This document shows, piece after piece, positions 7,415-14,741 of a stretch of 17,657 bases of DNA; positions within the stretch are counted from its first letter, which is position 1, and each line of letters begins with the position of its first letter. The stretch is from NCBI GenBank assembly GCA_027324025.1, contig DAHVYW010000008.1, forward strand, positions 1 to 17,657. Direction: 5' to 3'. The DNA is from JAJZQD01 sp021847735. Lineage in GTDB: Bacteria > Bacillota > Thermincolia > Thermincolales > UBA2595. A model generated the notes under the pieces. That model saw only the letters and a list, made by a program, of their open reading frames with translations, did not search any database and was not told the DNA's origin. Position numbers and translations under genes: made by a program.

Positions 7415-7443
7415 ATTATACCAGCAAAACTTCTTGCGGTCAA
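7415..7443 (-). promoter_or_regulatory. Sigma-A promoter of the riboswitch leader
   Basis: On the minus strand TTGACC (7443-7438) and a perfect TATAAT (7420-7415) are 17 bases apart. Transcription would start near 7408, about 20 bases before the aptamer, giving a leader of roughly 275 bases. Confidence 0.85.
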
Positions 7444-7463
7444 AACTAACTACCCCAACAGTC

Positions 7464-7496
7464 AAAATAAAACTCCGCCCGGTTAACAGGCAGAGT
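7464..7496 (-). terminator. Intrinsic terminator of trmL
   Basis: On the minus strand ACTCTGCC (7496-7489) pairs with GGCGGAGT (7479-7472), with one G-T wobble, and is followed by TTTATTTT. It lies 12 bases past the stop codon and just before the next promoter. Confidence 0.75.
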
Positions 7497-7507
7497 AATC
7501 GGCAGTT

Positions 7508-7963
7508 TTATGTTCCGTGGGGAAAACCAACCTGCCGCCAGGCTTCGTAAAGCACGATTGCCACCGAATTGGAAAGGTTAAGTGAACGAACGTCATTTAT
7601 CATGGGAATACGAATACAATGGTCCGGATTTGCTTCCAATAGTTTTTTGGGCAGTCCGGCCGTTTCTTTGCCAAAAACCAAGAAATCATCAGGCCCGTAC
7701 ACAACATCGGTGTAAAAACGCCTTCCCTTGGTAGTCACGTAATAAAAGGGTTTGTCGTACTTAGCCCGCAGTTCCTCAAAACTGTCATGATATTGAATCT
7801 CTACCAAGTCCCAGTAATCGAGTCCGGCCCTTTTCAGGTACCTGTCCTCAACAGAAAATCCCAATGGCTTGACCAGGTGCAGTATACTTCCCGTAACTGC
7901 ACAGGTCCGGGCAATGTTACCTGTGTTATAAGGGATTTCCGGTTCAACCAATACAATATGCAT
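7508..7963 (-). CDS. trmL: tRNA (cytidine(34)-2'-O)-methyltransferase
   Basis: This is a 151-residue SPOUT-family protein of typical TrmL length. It starts MHIVLVEPEIPYNTGNIART, the hallmark of the family, and carries the knot motifs VFGKETAGLP (about 107-116) and RIPMINDVRSLNLSNSVAIV (about 128-147), which form the SAM-binding trefoil knot. TrmL 2'-O-methylates the wobble nucleotide of certain leucine tRNAs, acting as a soluble dimer. I prefer the ATG at 7963, where homologues begin. In-frame GTG (7975) and TTG (7972) codons lie inside or next to the GGGGTG ribosome site. It has its own promoter and terminator and appears monocistronic. Confidence 0.93.
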   Translation of the reverse strand: MHIVLVEPEIPYNTGNIARTCAVTGSILHLVKPLGFSVEDRYLKRAGLDYWDLVEIQYHDSFEELRAKYDKPFYYVTTKGRRFYTDVVYGPDDFLVFGKETAGLPKKLLEANPDHCIRIPMINDVRSLNLSNSVAIVLYEAWRQVGFPHGT

Positions 7964-8005
7964 TTTAAGCAACACACCCCGCTTGTAAGAATATCACGGC
8001 TGTCA

Positions 8006-8034
8006 TTGACAGCCCCTCATACATATATTATATC
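8006..8034 (+). promoter_or_regulatory. Candidate rightward promoter opposing the small membrane-protein gene
   Basis: A perfect TTGACA (8006-8011) is followed after 17 bases by TATATC (8029-8034). It points into the 3' end of the minus-strand gene at 8056-8310 and overlaps the leftward trmL promoter. No plus-strand gene follows, so any transcript would be antisense. Its -35 box is also half of the inverted repeat GGCTGTC-ATT-GACAGCC (about 7998-8014), so the match could be incidental. Confidence 0.3.
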
Positions 8035-8055
8035 CGGGGTGTAGAAGGGTAACAA
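8027..8055 (-). promoter_or_regulatory. Sigma-A promoter of trmL
   Basis: On the minus strand TTGTTA (8055-8050) and a perfect TATAAT (8032-8027) are separated by 17 bases. The -35 box directly follows the stop codon of the preceding gene. The transcript leader of about 55 bases would include a 7-bp hairpin, GGCTGTC/GACAGCC. Confidence 0.75.
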
Positions 8056-8310
8056 CTACTCGGTTTTCTCAGCGCTGTTGTTTGAAGGTAACTGTTTAGT
8101 CTGCTTAATTTGTGACCTAAGACATAAAATCAGTGAAGTATAAAGGAATATTGAGCCGGCAAAAATCATAATCACTCCGACGGTGTCTAGCACTCTAAGC
8201 GGAATACTTGAAATTACAGTCACCACTGGCCCCTGGTATTGGTTGGGAATCAGTAACAAAGAGAGTCCAAACATGTGGAAAAGAAATGTAAAAATAAACC
8301 TCTCCCGCAT
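8056..8310 (-). CDS. Small membrane protein, two predicted helices
   Basis: I do not recognise a family. The 84-residue product starts at the ATG at 8310, placed by a GGAGG site seven bases upstream, and begins MRERFIFTFLFHMFGLSLLL. Two hydrophobic stretches, about residues 5-21 and 38-61, predict two membrane helices joined by a short loop (IPNQYQGP). A polar, lysine- and serine-rich tail ends in SAEKTE. The form suggests a small integral membrane protein; no function can be assigned. It is preceded by duplicated promoter sequences and followed immediately by the trmL promoter. Confidence 0.7.
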   Translation of the reverse strand: MRERFIFTFLFHMFGLSLLLIPNQYQGPVVTVISSIPLRVLDTVGVIMIFAGSIFLYTSLILCLRSQIKQTKQLPSNNSAEKTE

Positions 8311-8412
8311 TTTAAAACCTCCTTTGCCAGTGTCTACCGGCGGTTCCATATGGATCATTTTCAAGCAATACTTCTATGAATTTTTAGAAAATTCCTGCTT
8401 TTCTGTCTAAAA

Positions 8413-8451
8413 TTATGCTCTCTTTTTCACATTTCTGTCTAAATTATACCA
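8413..8451 (-). promoter_or_regulatory. Tandem promoters made by a direct duplication
   Basis: On the minus strand an extended -10 box, TGGTATAAT, occupies 8451-8443. A second promoter, TAGACA (8441-8436), 17 bases, CATAAT (8418-8413), starts inside the same block. The parts come from two near-identical copies of TTCTGTCTAAAATTAT on the plus strand at 8401-8416 and 8433-8447, 32 bases apart. Either could drive the small membrane-protein gene. Confidence 0.5.
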
Positions 8452-8525
8452 TGACCTTAGTTAAATTAACATTTAGCGGCCTTTGGCCACCCCCATAAAT
8501 ATTTTTATTACTCTTAAAACAAATA

Positions 8526-8855
8526 TTAATAACGCCCTAACAAAATAATTTTCCCTTTCATAACAGACCCGGCAAACTCAATTGCCCCGGCCAGGTCTTG
8601 AATATATTTACTTAGGGTGACCCCGGCAAATTCCCCTTCACTATCCCTGGTACCCGAAAAGTCGAAACGCAATGCCGCAATTCCCTGGGCGGCAATTTTT
8701 TCGGACAAGGAAATAGCCCGTCCGCCGCCGTCCTTGCTTCCTCTAAACCCGTGGCAGATTATGACACAATCGCAATCTTTAACGGTACCGGACGGGCGAT
8801 GCAAAACACCGGACAATCCAAGTCCAGCGTGACCAGAAAAGTTTACTGCTTCCAT
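8526..8855 (-). pseudogene. 3'-truncated alpha/beta hydrolase
   Basis: The 109-residue reading frame matches the N-terminal half of a serine hydrolase of the alpha/beta fold: CVIICHGFRGSKDGGG (about 30-45, the oxyanion-loop HGF) and ALRFDFSGTRDSEGEF (about 61-76). It then runs to GKIILLGRY and stops. In full proteins this strand leads into the nucleophile elbow, GRSFGG or similar, so the catalytic serine, acid and histidine are all missing. Full members are about 250 residues. The bases beyond the stop are AT-rich and show no continuing homology in other frames, so this looks like a deletion rather than a point frameshift. The 5' end is intact: AGAGGTG lies five bases before the ATG. Confidence 0.8.
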
Positions 8856-8880
8856 CTATACACCTCTTGCAAACATAGTA

Positions 8881-8914
8881 AAACAGCAAATGGTATAACC
8901 CATTTGCTGTTTTT
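8881..8914. terminator. Terminator hairpin after the PhoU-domain gene
   Basis: Perfect 13-base arms AAACAGCAAATGG (8881-8893) and CCATTTGCTGTTT (8900-8912) enclose a six-base loop. T runs border both sides: five T on plus, four on minus. On the minus strand it lies about 40 bases past the stop of the gene at 8955-9578. Confidence 0.8.
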
Positions 8915-8954
8915 GACATACCGGAAAAAACACCCACTTTAGTAATCGCGGAAA

Positions 8955-9578
8955 TTAATCCTTTTCCTTAAAAGCCAGGGCAATGGACTTGATATACCAA
9001 AGAATGTCTTTGAGAGACTCAAGTATCAAAAGGTAAATCAGGGACGACTTTGGCAGGCAGATTCCCTTGATAAGGCGGTCCTGGTGCTCTTCGGCATATT
9101 TGCGAGCCACTTCGTCATACAGCTCCGACTTTTGCACAATGTGATTGACCAGTACGGGATTTTTAGTCAAAATCAGGTCATGAATGTTTCTCAGACCATC
9201 TAAGACAGTGGCGAAAATGTCTTTCAACTCCGAAACGGCTTTATCGCTAAAAAGCACTCCTTCATCAATTTTGCTGCGTATGCTCCCAATCATCTTATCA
9301 ACACTATATCTTATCTTTTGCAGTTCGTTCGAAACTTCAACAATAGTGGTGGAAGAAAGAAGCTTCGGTTCTTCTTTGGCCGAAATCACCATCTGGGTTA
9401 ACTGCTTTGACTCCTGTTCGACCTTTTCACCAAGCCTATCAGCTTCTTCAAGAGTTTTGCGATTATGTTTTAATAGTCCTTCAAAAGCCTTACCTGCCAT
9501 CTTCTCCGTGTCATGAGACAGTTGATCCAGGGCCCTGCAAATGTCGTCAAAATCATGACTGCAAATTGATTTTACCAT
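8955..9578 (-). CDS. PhoU-domain protein
   Basis: This 207-residue, entirely helical-looking, charged protein has amphipathic PhoU-like three-helix repeats. The first lies at about 5-65 (DFDDICRALDQLSHDTEKMA), and a similar unit lies at about 80-205 (TIVEVSNELQKIRYSVDKMI onward). PhoU proteins bind metal clusters and damp phosphate uptake; related domains form the C-terminus of Na+/phosphate cotransporters. No phosphate transporter gene is adjacent here, so the partner is unknown. The ATG at 9578 is chosen because GGGAGGGTGG lies just upstream; an ATG at 9626 would coincide with the predicted transcription start. It stands alone, with its own promoter and terminator. Confidence 0.72.
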   Translation of the reverse strand: MVKSICSHDFDDICRALDQLSHDTEKMAGKAFEGLLKHNRKTLEEADRLGEKVEQESKQLTQMVISAKEEPKLLSSTTIVEVSNELQKIRYSVDKMIGSIRSKIDEGVLFSDKAVSELKDIFATVLDGLRNIHDLILTKNPVLVNHIVQKSELYDEVARKYAEEHQDRLIKGICLPKSSLIYLLILESLKDILWYIKSIALAFKEKD

Positions 9579-9632
9579 ACTTACCACCCTCCCCTTTTTA
9601 TCTTTCTTGCCCTTTTTACCTTTCATACCTTT

Positions 9633-9641
9633 ATTATACCA
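9633..9641 (-). promoter_or_regulatory. Extended -10 promoter of the PhoU-domain gene
   Basis: On the minus strand TGGTATAAT is an extended -10 box with a perfect hexamer. No good -35 box lies 17 bases upstream, as is usual for extended -10 promoters. The start would be near 9626, about 48 bases before the ATG. Confidence 0.6.
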
Positions 9642-9931
9642 GAAATGACCATAAAGAAAGGCAAAGAATTCCGTTAACTGATTAAAATTACAGGTAAACG
9701 GTTTTTGAGCTGCCGTTTCCCGTCACATCGGCATTAACTCCCCCCGGAAGCACACCGTTTGATACCCATGCGCGAATTGTGCCGGCAAACCGGGCTTCAT
9801 GAAGTTCCGGGTATGCCCGGCTCCAGGGGCAACTGCACCTGTTACGTTGCTTATATGCGTCTGTTCATTGACACCTACCCCAATTTTTGATAAATTAATT
9901 AGGAAGCAGAGGAGACAAGGAGGGTACATAA
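9642..9931. other. Intergenic region between divergent PhoU-domain and aconitase genes
   Basis: Apart from the aconitase promoter at 9868-9896, I see no gene. A GC-richer stretch at about 9720-9860 has coding-like texture in several frames but stops in all of them within a short distance, has no ribosome site, and shows no family I recognise. A decayed gene fragment is possible. Confidence 0.5.
9868..9896 (+). promoter_or_regulatory. Sigma-A promoter of the aconitase gene
   Basis: A perfect TTGACA (9868-9873) and TAAATT (9891-9896) are 17 bases apart. The start would be near 9903, leaving about 30 bases to the TTG codon. Confidence 0.7.
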
Positions 9932-11854
9932 TTGGGACAAAACATTGTACAGAAAATTATCACTAACCATATTCTTTCGGGGGAAATGATACCTGGGAAA
10001 GAGATTTCCGTCAGAATAGACCAGACCCTGACCCAGGATGCCACCGGGACGATGGCGTACCTGCAGTTTGAGGCTATGGGGATACCATTGGTTAAAACAA
10101 AACTGTCTGTCAGCTATGTTGATCATAATACCCTGCAAACAGGATTTGAAAATGCTGATGACCATAGGTTTCTGCAAACTGTTGCGGCCAAGTATGGAAT
10201 ATATTTTTCCAGACCGGGTAACGGGATATGTCATCAGGTTCACCTTGAGCGGTTCGGAGTACCGGGCATGACCCTCCTGGGTTCTGACAGCCATACACCG
10301 ACCGGCGGTGGTTTGGGTATGATTGCCATAGGGGCCGGGGGCCTTGATGTGGCGGTGGCCATGGGCGGTGGCCCGTTTTATTTAAACATGCCTGAGGTAG
10401 TGAATGTAAAACTTTCCGGCAGATTAAAACCCTGGGTCTCGGCGAAAGATGTCATCCTGGAATTACTGCGCATCATGAGCGTAAAGGGTGGCGTTGGGAA
10501 AATCATTGAGTACACCGGAGAAGGGGTTGGGACTCTCAGTGTACCTGAACGGGCAACCATTACCAACATGGGTGCCGAACTCGGCGCAACAACTTCCGTC
10601 TTTCCAAGTGACGAAATCACTTTTGCCTTTATGAAGGCTCAAAAAAGAGAAAAAGACTGGGTCGAACTCATGGCAGACCCTGACGCTGCTTATAATCAGG
10701 TTGTGGAAATCAACTTGGCGGAACTTGTGCCAATGGCTGCCCAGCCCAATAGCCCGGACAATGTGGCCAGGGTAAGTGAAATTGGCCCCGTTCCCGTGCA
10801 GCAGGTTATTATTGGAAGCTGCACCAACTCTTCTTATACTGATTTGATGAGGGTCGCCGGCATATTGAAAGGTAAAAAGATTCATCCTTCGGTAAGCCTG
10901 GGCATAGCCCCCGGTTCACGGCAGGTTTTCGAAATGCTCGCCCGCAACGGGGCCCTGGCAGATATAATTTCGGCAGGGGCGAGGGTCCTGGAAACGGCCT
11001 GCGGACCCTGCATTGGAATGGGACAATCCCCGTCTACCGGAGCCGTTACGGTACGTACCTTTAACAGGAACTTCGAAGGCCGTAGTGGTACGGCTGATGC
11101 AAAAGTATACCTGGCCAGCCCCGAAGTGGCAGCAGCCACGGCACTCCGCGGGGTACTCACAGACCCGCGGGAACTGGGAGAATCAATTAATATTAAGTCG
11201 CCCGGGGAATTCCTCATTGATGACAGCATGGTTCTGCCCCCCTCGGATAACCCCTCGGAAATCGAGGTTTTAAGAGGGCCAAACATCAAACCCCTGCCAA
11301 TCAACAATAATCTGTCCGGAACCCTGAAAAACTCGGTCTTGCTAAAATTGGAAGACAATATTACCACGGACCACATAATGCCCGCAGGAGCCAAAATACT
11401 TCCCCTCAGATCAAATATCCCTGCTATTTCACAGTATGTGTTTTCAGGCATCGACCTGTCGTTTCCAGACAGGGCAAGGGATGCCGGAGGAGGTTACGTG
11501 GTTGGGGGTCATAATTACGGACAGGGTTCAAGCAGGGAACATGCGGCCCTTGCCCCCATGTACCTTGGAATTAAGGCTGTTATTGCCAAATCCTTTGCCC
11601 GAATTCACCGTGCCAATCTGGTTAACTTTGGAATTCTTCCCCTTAGCTTTGCGGATGAGAAAGATTACGAGACTGTAACAGTGGAGGACAACCTGGAAAT
11701 AGATGTTACCGGTCTTGACAAAGCTGACCTGCTGGTTGTGAAAAACACTACCAAGGGAACCCAGTTTAAGGTTCATCACGGCCTTACCCCGCGCCAAACA
11801 GAGATAATCAAAGCGGGTGGGCTGCTTAATTATACAAAACAACAAAATGCCTGA
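9932..11854 (+). CDS. acn: Aconitate hydratase (compact, Aquifex-type)
   Basis: This 640-residue aconitase interconverts citrate and isocitrate through cis-aconitate in the TCA cycle. Three cysteine ligands of the Fe4S4 cluster are present: C297 in GSCTNSSYTD (295-304), and C357 and C360 in ACGPCIGMGQS (356-366). SDSHTPTGGG is at 118-127. The swivel domain ends with GHNYGQGSSREHAALAPMYL (about 518-537) and an IHRANLVNFGILPL segment. The length is near that of mitochondrial-like and Aquifex-type enzymes, well short of the roughly 900 of AcnA or AcnB. I start at the TTG at 9932 because AAGGAGG lies eight bases upstream. It is monocistronic; no citrate synthase or isocitrate dehydrogenase gene is adjacent. 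Confidence 0.95.
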   Translation: MGQNIVQKIITNHILSGEMIPGKEISVRIDQTLTQDATGTMAYLQFEAMGIPLVKTKLSVSYVDHNTLQTGFENADDHRFLQTVAAKYGIYFSRPGNGICHQVHLERFGVPGMTLLGSDSHTPTGGGLGMIAIGAGGLDVAVAMGGGPFYLNMPEVVNVKLSGRLKPWVSAKDVILELLRIMSVKGGVGKIIEYTGEGVGTLSVPERATITNMGAELGATTSVFPSDEITFAFMKAQKREKDWVELMADPDAAYNQVVEINLAELVPMAAQPNSPDNVARVSEIGPVPVQQVIIGSCTNSSYTDLMRVAGILKGKKIHPSVSLGIAPGSRQVFEMLARNGALADIISAGARVLETACGPCIGMGQSPSTGAVTVRTFNRNFEGRSGTADAKVYLASPEVAAATALRGVLTDPRELGESINIKSPGEFLIDDSMVLPPSDNPSEIEVLRGPNIKPLPINNNLSGTLKNSVLLKLEDNITTDHIMPAGAKILPLRSNIPAISQYVFSGIDLSFPDRARDAGGGYVVGGHNYGQGSSREHAALAPMYLGIKAVIAKSFARIHRANLVNFGILPLSFADEKDYETVTVEDNLEIDVTGLDKADLLVVKNTTKGTQFKVHHGLTPRQTEIIKAGGLLNYTKQQNA

Positions 11855-11874
11855 TTCCGCAGCCTCTTTGCTTT

Positions 11875-11950
11875 GGGTAAATGGGCAGTCTCTTTTTTAA
11901 CTTTTAGGACATCCCGATGGTTTTTTAACAGTCTTTCCGACCATTTACCC
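11875..11950. repeat. Inverted repeat downstream of the aconitase gene
   Basis: GGGTAAATGG (11875-11884) and its exact complement (11941-11950) bracket 56 bases. Inside, CAGTCTCTTTTTTAAC and TTTTTTAACAGTCTTT share a T run and CAGTCT in swapped order. The first T run, about 38 bases after the stop codon, could serve transcript ending. The palindrome is weak as a classic terminator because its loop is so long. Confidence 0.5.
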
Positions 11951-11979
11951 TCCGAATTTGCCCATATCCTCCAAAATTC

Positions 11980-12008
11980 TTGTATTGTTATGACAATTGT
12001 AGTATATT
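11980..12008 (+). promoter_or_regulatory. Sigma-A-type promoter of the DUF294 gene
   Basis: TTGTAT (11980-11985) and TATATT (12003-12008) are 17 bases apart. The start would lie near 12015, about 34 bases before the GTG codon. Confidence 0.6.
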
Positions 12009-12048
12009 GGAACAAAGTACTATCGGCACCTGAGGGGGTGTTTTCTTA

Positions 12049-13959
12049 GTGGAAAAATTGCAGATTCTCGAAAAAATTGCTCCCTTTAATCTTCTGGACC
12101 AGACCGCCTTACAGGAAATCGGTCCAAGGATTCAGGAAAAGGTCTTTTCCAAGGGGAGTTTTATATTTAAACAAGGGGATGCCTTCCTCCGCACCCTCTT
12201 CATTTTAACAGAAGGTGTCGTAGAAATAATCGTGCGCAATGAAAAAGAGATAGAAACCGTTGTCGGTCTTCATAAACCATATGATTTTTTCGGAGAAACC
12301 GTAATCATGTCTGAAGAACCGTACCCCGCCTCAGTCAGGTCAGTAACTAACTGCAAATGCCTGCTGCTGGATAAAGAGTCCGTGGACTACCTGATTCAGA
12401 ACAGCAGTGAATTCTCGAGTTTTTTCAGCCGTCTTCTAACCGACCGGCTGCGGGATATGTTTCAGGAAGTAATCCTGGAGCAATCGTATGACGCCTATGG
12501 GATGGAAGCCCAACCTTTCCGCAAAAGGGTTTGTGACATTATGACCTCTCCGGTTATTACCTGCCGGGAAACCAACCTTGTGACTACCGCCGCCCGAATC
12601 CTGACCAAAAACAAAATCGGTGCCCTGGTGGTAGTAAACCGGGCCAAGAAACCGGTGGGAATTATTACTGACTCGGACCTGGTGTCCCGGGTTTTAACCA
12701 AAAGCGATTTTTCGATATCTGAAATAACTGTCGGAGATATTATGACGCCCCATGCCATAACCCTACGTCCTGACGCATTTTTTTATCAGGCGCTCCTGAC
12801 AATGGTTAAAAACCAGATAAAACAGATTCCTATCATGGAGGGAGACACCCTTCTCGGTATAGTTACCTTAAGGGACCTTGTCCAAAGCCGGAGCACAGGT
12901 GCTTTAAATATTGTTGACACCATCGAATCGGAAAAAACAATCGAGGGGCTGAAAAAAGCCAGCCAGGGAATTGACAATGTTTTAAAGGCCCTGATTGCCG
13001 AAAAGGCTTCTTCAAGAGAAATCTGTGAGGTCATGACAGAGTTTTATGACCGTCTAACCAGGAAAATCCTTGAGATATGCCAGAAACAGATGGTTGATGA
13101 AGGTTACGGGCAGACCCCGGCAGATTACTGCTGGATAACAATGGGCAGCAGCGGGCGAAAAGAACAGATTACCCGGACTGACCAGGATAACGCCATCATC
13201 TACGAGGACACGGAACCGGACAAGGCAAAAGAAGTTGCCGATTACTTTGCCAAGTTGGCCGCAAAAACTGTGGATGGGCTTTACCAATGCGGTTTTGCCC
13301 TTTGTAAAGGAAACGTTATGGCCACAAACCCCCAGTGGTGCAAACCTTACAAAGATTGGCTGACAATGGTTACTCATTGGGTTCATGAACCCCACTCAGA
13401 AATGCTCCGCAATTTTACCATTTTTTTGGACTTTAGGCCCGTATATGGCACCAAAGAACTTGCTGACAAGCTTAAAATCGCAGTTATCCGGCGGATTCAG
13501 GACAATCCTATTGTGCTGCATTTCCTGGCCAGAGACGACCTCTCCCAGAGTGTACCCCTGGGATTTTTCAAGAAATTTGTTACTAATAAATCGAAGGAGC
13601 ACAAGGGTGAAATTGATTTGAAAACCAATGCCCTTGTTCATATTGTCGACTGTATAAGGATATTCTCCGTTAGGGACGGAATAACCGCTACTAACACCTT
13701 TGAAAGACTGAAAGAATTAACCGTAAAGGAAATCCTGCCAAAAGATGATACCGAGTTCATCGAGGCATCCTACGAAACGCTGTTAACATTTCGTAACCGG
13801 GAAAACCTGCGCAAGCTTAGTTTAGGCCTGGAGCCTGACAATTACTTTAACCCGTACATATTGAGTAAACGTGAACAGGCGGTTCTCCGAGAATCATTTC
13901 AGGCTATAACCAGGCTTCAGAACTTTACCGGCTCATATTTTAGAGTTGAAGGGTATTAA
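12049..13959 (+). CDS. cNMP-binding / CBS pair / DUF294 nucleotidyltransferase-like protein
   Basis: This 636-residue protein has four parts. A cyclic-nucleotide-binding fold lies at about 14-125, with PYDFFGETVIM at 78-87. Two CBS domains follow, at about 160-215 (CDIMTSPVI, VGIITDSDLV) and 227-280 (GDIMTPHAI, LLGIVTLRDLV). A GlnD-like nucleotidyltransferase domain (DUF294) has GSSGRKEQ at 366-373 and the acidic pair D378/D380 in TDQDNAI. A helical DUF294 C-terminal domain lies at about 460-630. It is probably a soluble regulator that senses adenosine nucleotides and may modify a partner; the target is unknown. Start: GTG with AGGGGGTG eight bases upstream. The exonuclease gene follows after 41 bases. 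I recall the same pair beside acetate metabolism genes in other bacteria. Confidence 0.9.
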   Translation: MEKLQILEKIAPFNLLDQTALQEIGPRIQEKVFSKGSFIFKQGDAFLRTLFILTEGVVEIIVRNEKEIETVVGLHKPYDFFGETVIMSEEPYPASVRSVTNCKCLLLDKESVDYLIQNSSEFSSFFSRLLTDRLRDMFQEVILEQSYDAYGMEAQPFRKRVCDIMTSPVITCRETNLVTTAARILTKNKIGALVVVNRAKKPVGIITDSDLVSRVLTKSDFSISEITVGDIMTPHAITLRPDAFFYQALLTMVKNQIKQIPIMEGDTLLGIVTLRDLVQSRSTGALNIVDTIESEKTIEGLKKASQGIDNVLKALIAEKASSREICEVMTEFYDRLTRKILEICQKQMVDEGYGQTPADYCWITMGSSGRKEQITRTDQDNAIIYEDTEPDKAKEVADYFAKLAAKTVDGLYQCGFALCKGNVMATNPQWCKPYKDWLTMVTHWVHEPHSEMLRNFTIFLDFRPVYGTKELADKLKIAVIRRIQDNPIVLHFLARDDLSQSVPLGFFKKFVTNKSKEHKGEIDLKTNALVHIVDCIRIFSVRDGITATNTFERLKELTVKEILPKDDTEFIEASYETLLTFRNRENLRKLSLGLEPDNYFNPYILSKREQAVLRESFQAITRLQNFTGSYFRVEGY

Positions 13960-14000
13960 CCTACTTTTACCAGCATTTCAATCAGAGGAAGTGCATTCCC

Positions 14001-14732
14001 ATGAGAGACCTGTTTAGAATTTTGCAGTGGGCTATGGGTTTAAGGAGCCCCCAGGAGGATGTTCACGCCGTAAATATTGACCCAACCGTCCTGTTGGAAA
14101 TCAGATATAAAACCTTAGCCGAAAAAAACAAAATATCCCACGATATACCCCTCCAAAAAGCCCGTTTCGTAATCTTTGATCTGGAAACGACCGGTTTTCA
14201 CCCTTACGCCGGTGACGAGATCATTTCCGTCAGTGCTGTTATAGTTGAAAACGGGCGCCTTAGGAAGGAGTCGTTCTTTGACCGCCTGGTTAACCCCCAC
14301 AGGTCAATATCCCCCATTATAACTGAGATCACCGGAATTTCTGACGAAATGGTTAGTGGTGCCCCTTCGGTTTTATGGGTGTTAAACGAGTTCCTCAACT
14401 TCGCCAGGGGTAGTATACTGGTAGCTCATAATGCTGATTTCGACCTGCATTTCATCAACCTCAAACTTAAACAATTCTGTCATACTAAGATAACCCATCC
14501 GATGGTTGATACCTTTGTATTGGCCAGTGCTCTTCTGTCCAGTGAAAAGTGCCACACGCTTGACGCCTTAATCAAACTTTACAAGCTCTCCCCCGAGGGA
14601 CGCCACACTTCTTTGGGTGACTCCCTCGTAACAGCCGAGATTTTGATAGAATTTTTGCAGCAGCTGCATGTAAGGGGAATACATACCCTCAAAGATTTAA
14701 ACAACTACCTCCATTGGAGGGCTTACCAGTAA
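14001..14732 (+). CDS. DnaQ-like 3'-5' exonuclease (DEDDh family)
   Basis: This 243-residue protein has all five DEDDh residues: D60 and E62 in IFDLETTG (58-65), D148 in AHNADFDLHF (142-151), and H202 and D207 in GRHTSLGDSLVTAEI (200-214). Such enzymes remove nucleotides from 3' ends using two metal ions, as proofreading subunits or stand-alone nucleases. A 50-residue N-terminal extension of unknown role precedes the domain. No polymerase domain is attached, and pairing with the DUF294 gene argues for a regulatory or RNA/oligonucleotide role rather than replication; this is inference. Start: AGAGGAAGTG seven bases before the ATG. It is 41 bases after the DUF294 gene and likely co-transcribed. 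Confidence 0.9.
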   Translation: MRDLFRILQWAMGLRSPQEDVHAVNIDPTVLLEIRYKTLAEKNKISHDIPLQKARFVIFDLETTGFHPYAGDEIISVSAVIVENGRLRKESFFDRLVNPHRSISPIITEITGISDEMVSGAPSVLWVLNEFLNFARGSILVAHNADFDLHFINLKLKQFCHTKITHPMVDTFVLASALLSSEKCHTLDALIKLYKLSPEGRHTSLGDSLVTAEILIEFLQQLHVRGIHTLKDLNNYLHWRAYQ

Positions 14733-14741
14733 CAGAAGTGA

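Noticed and set aside
9723..9929. 68-codon minus-strand open frame upstream of aconitase
   Set aside because: It overlaps the aconitase promoter and ribosome site, has no ribosome site of its own and no recognisable family.
10882..11451. 189-codon minus-strand open frame
   Set aside because: It lies opposite well-conserved aconitase coding sequence and is low in recognisable features.
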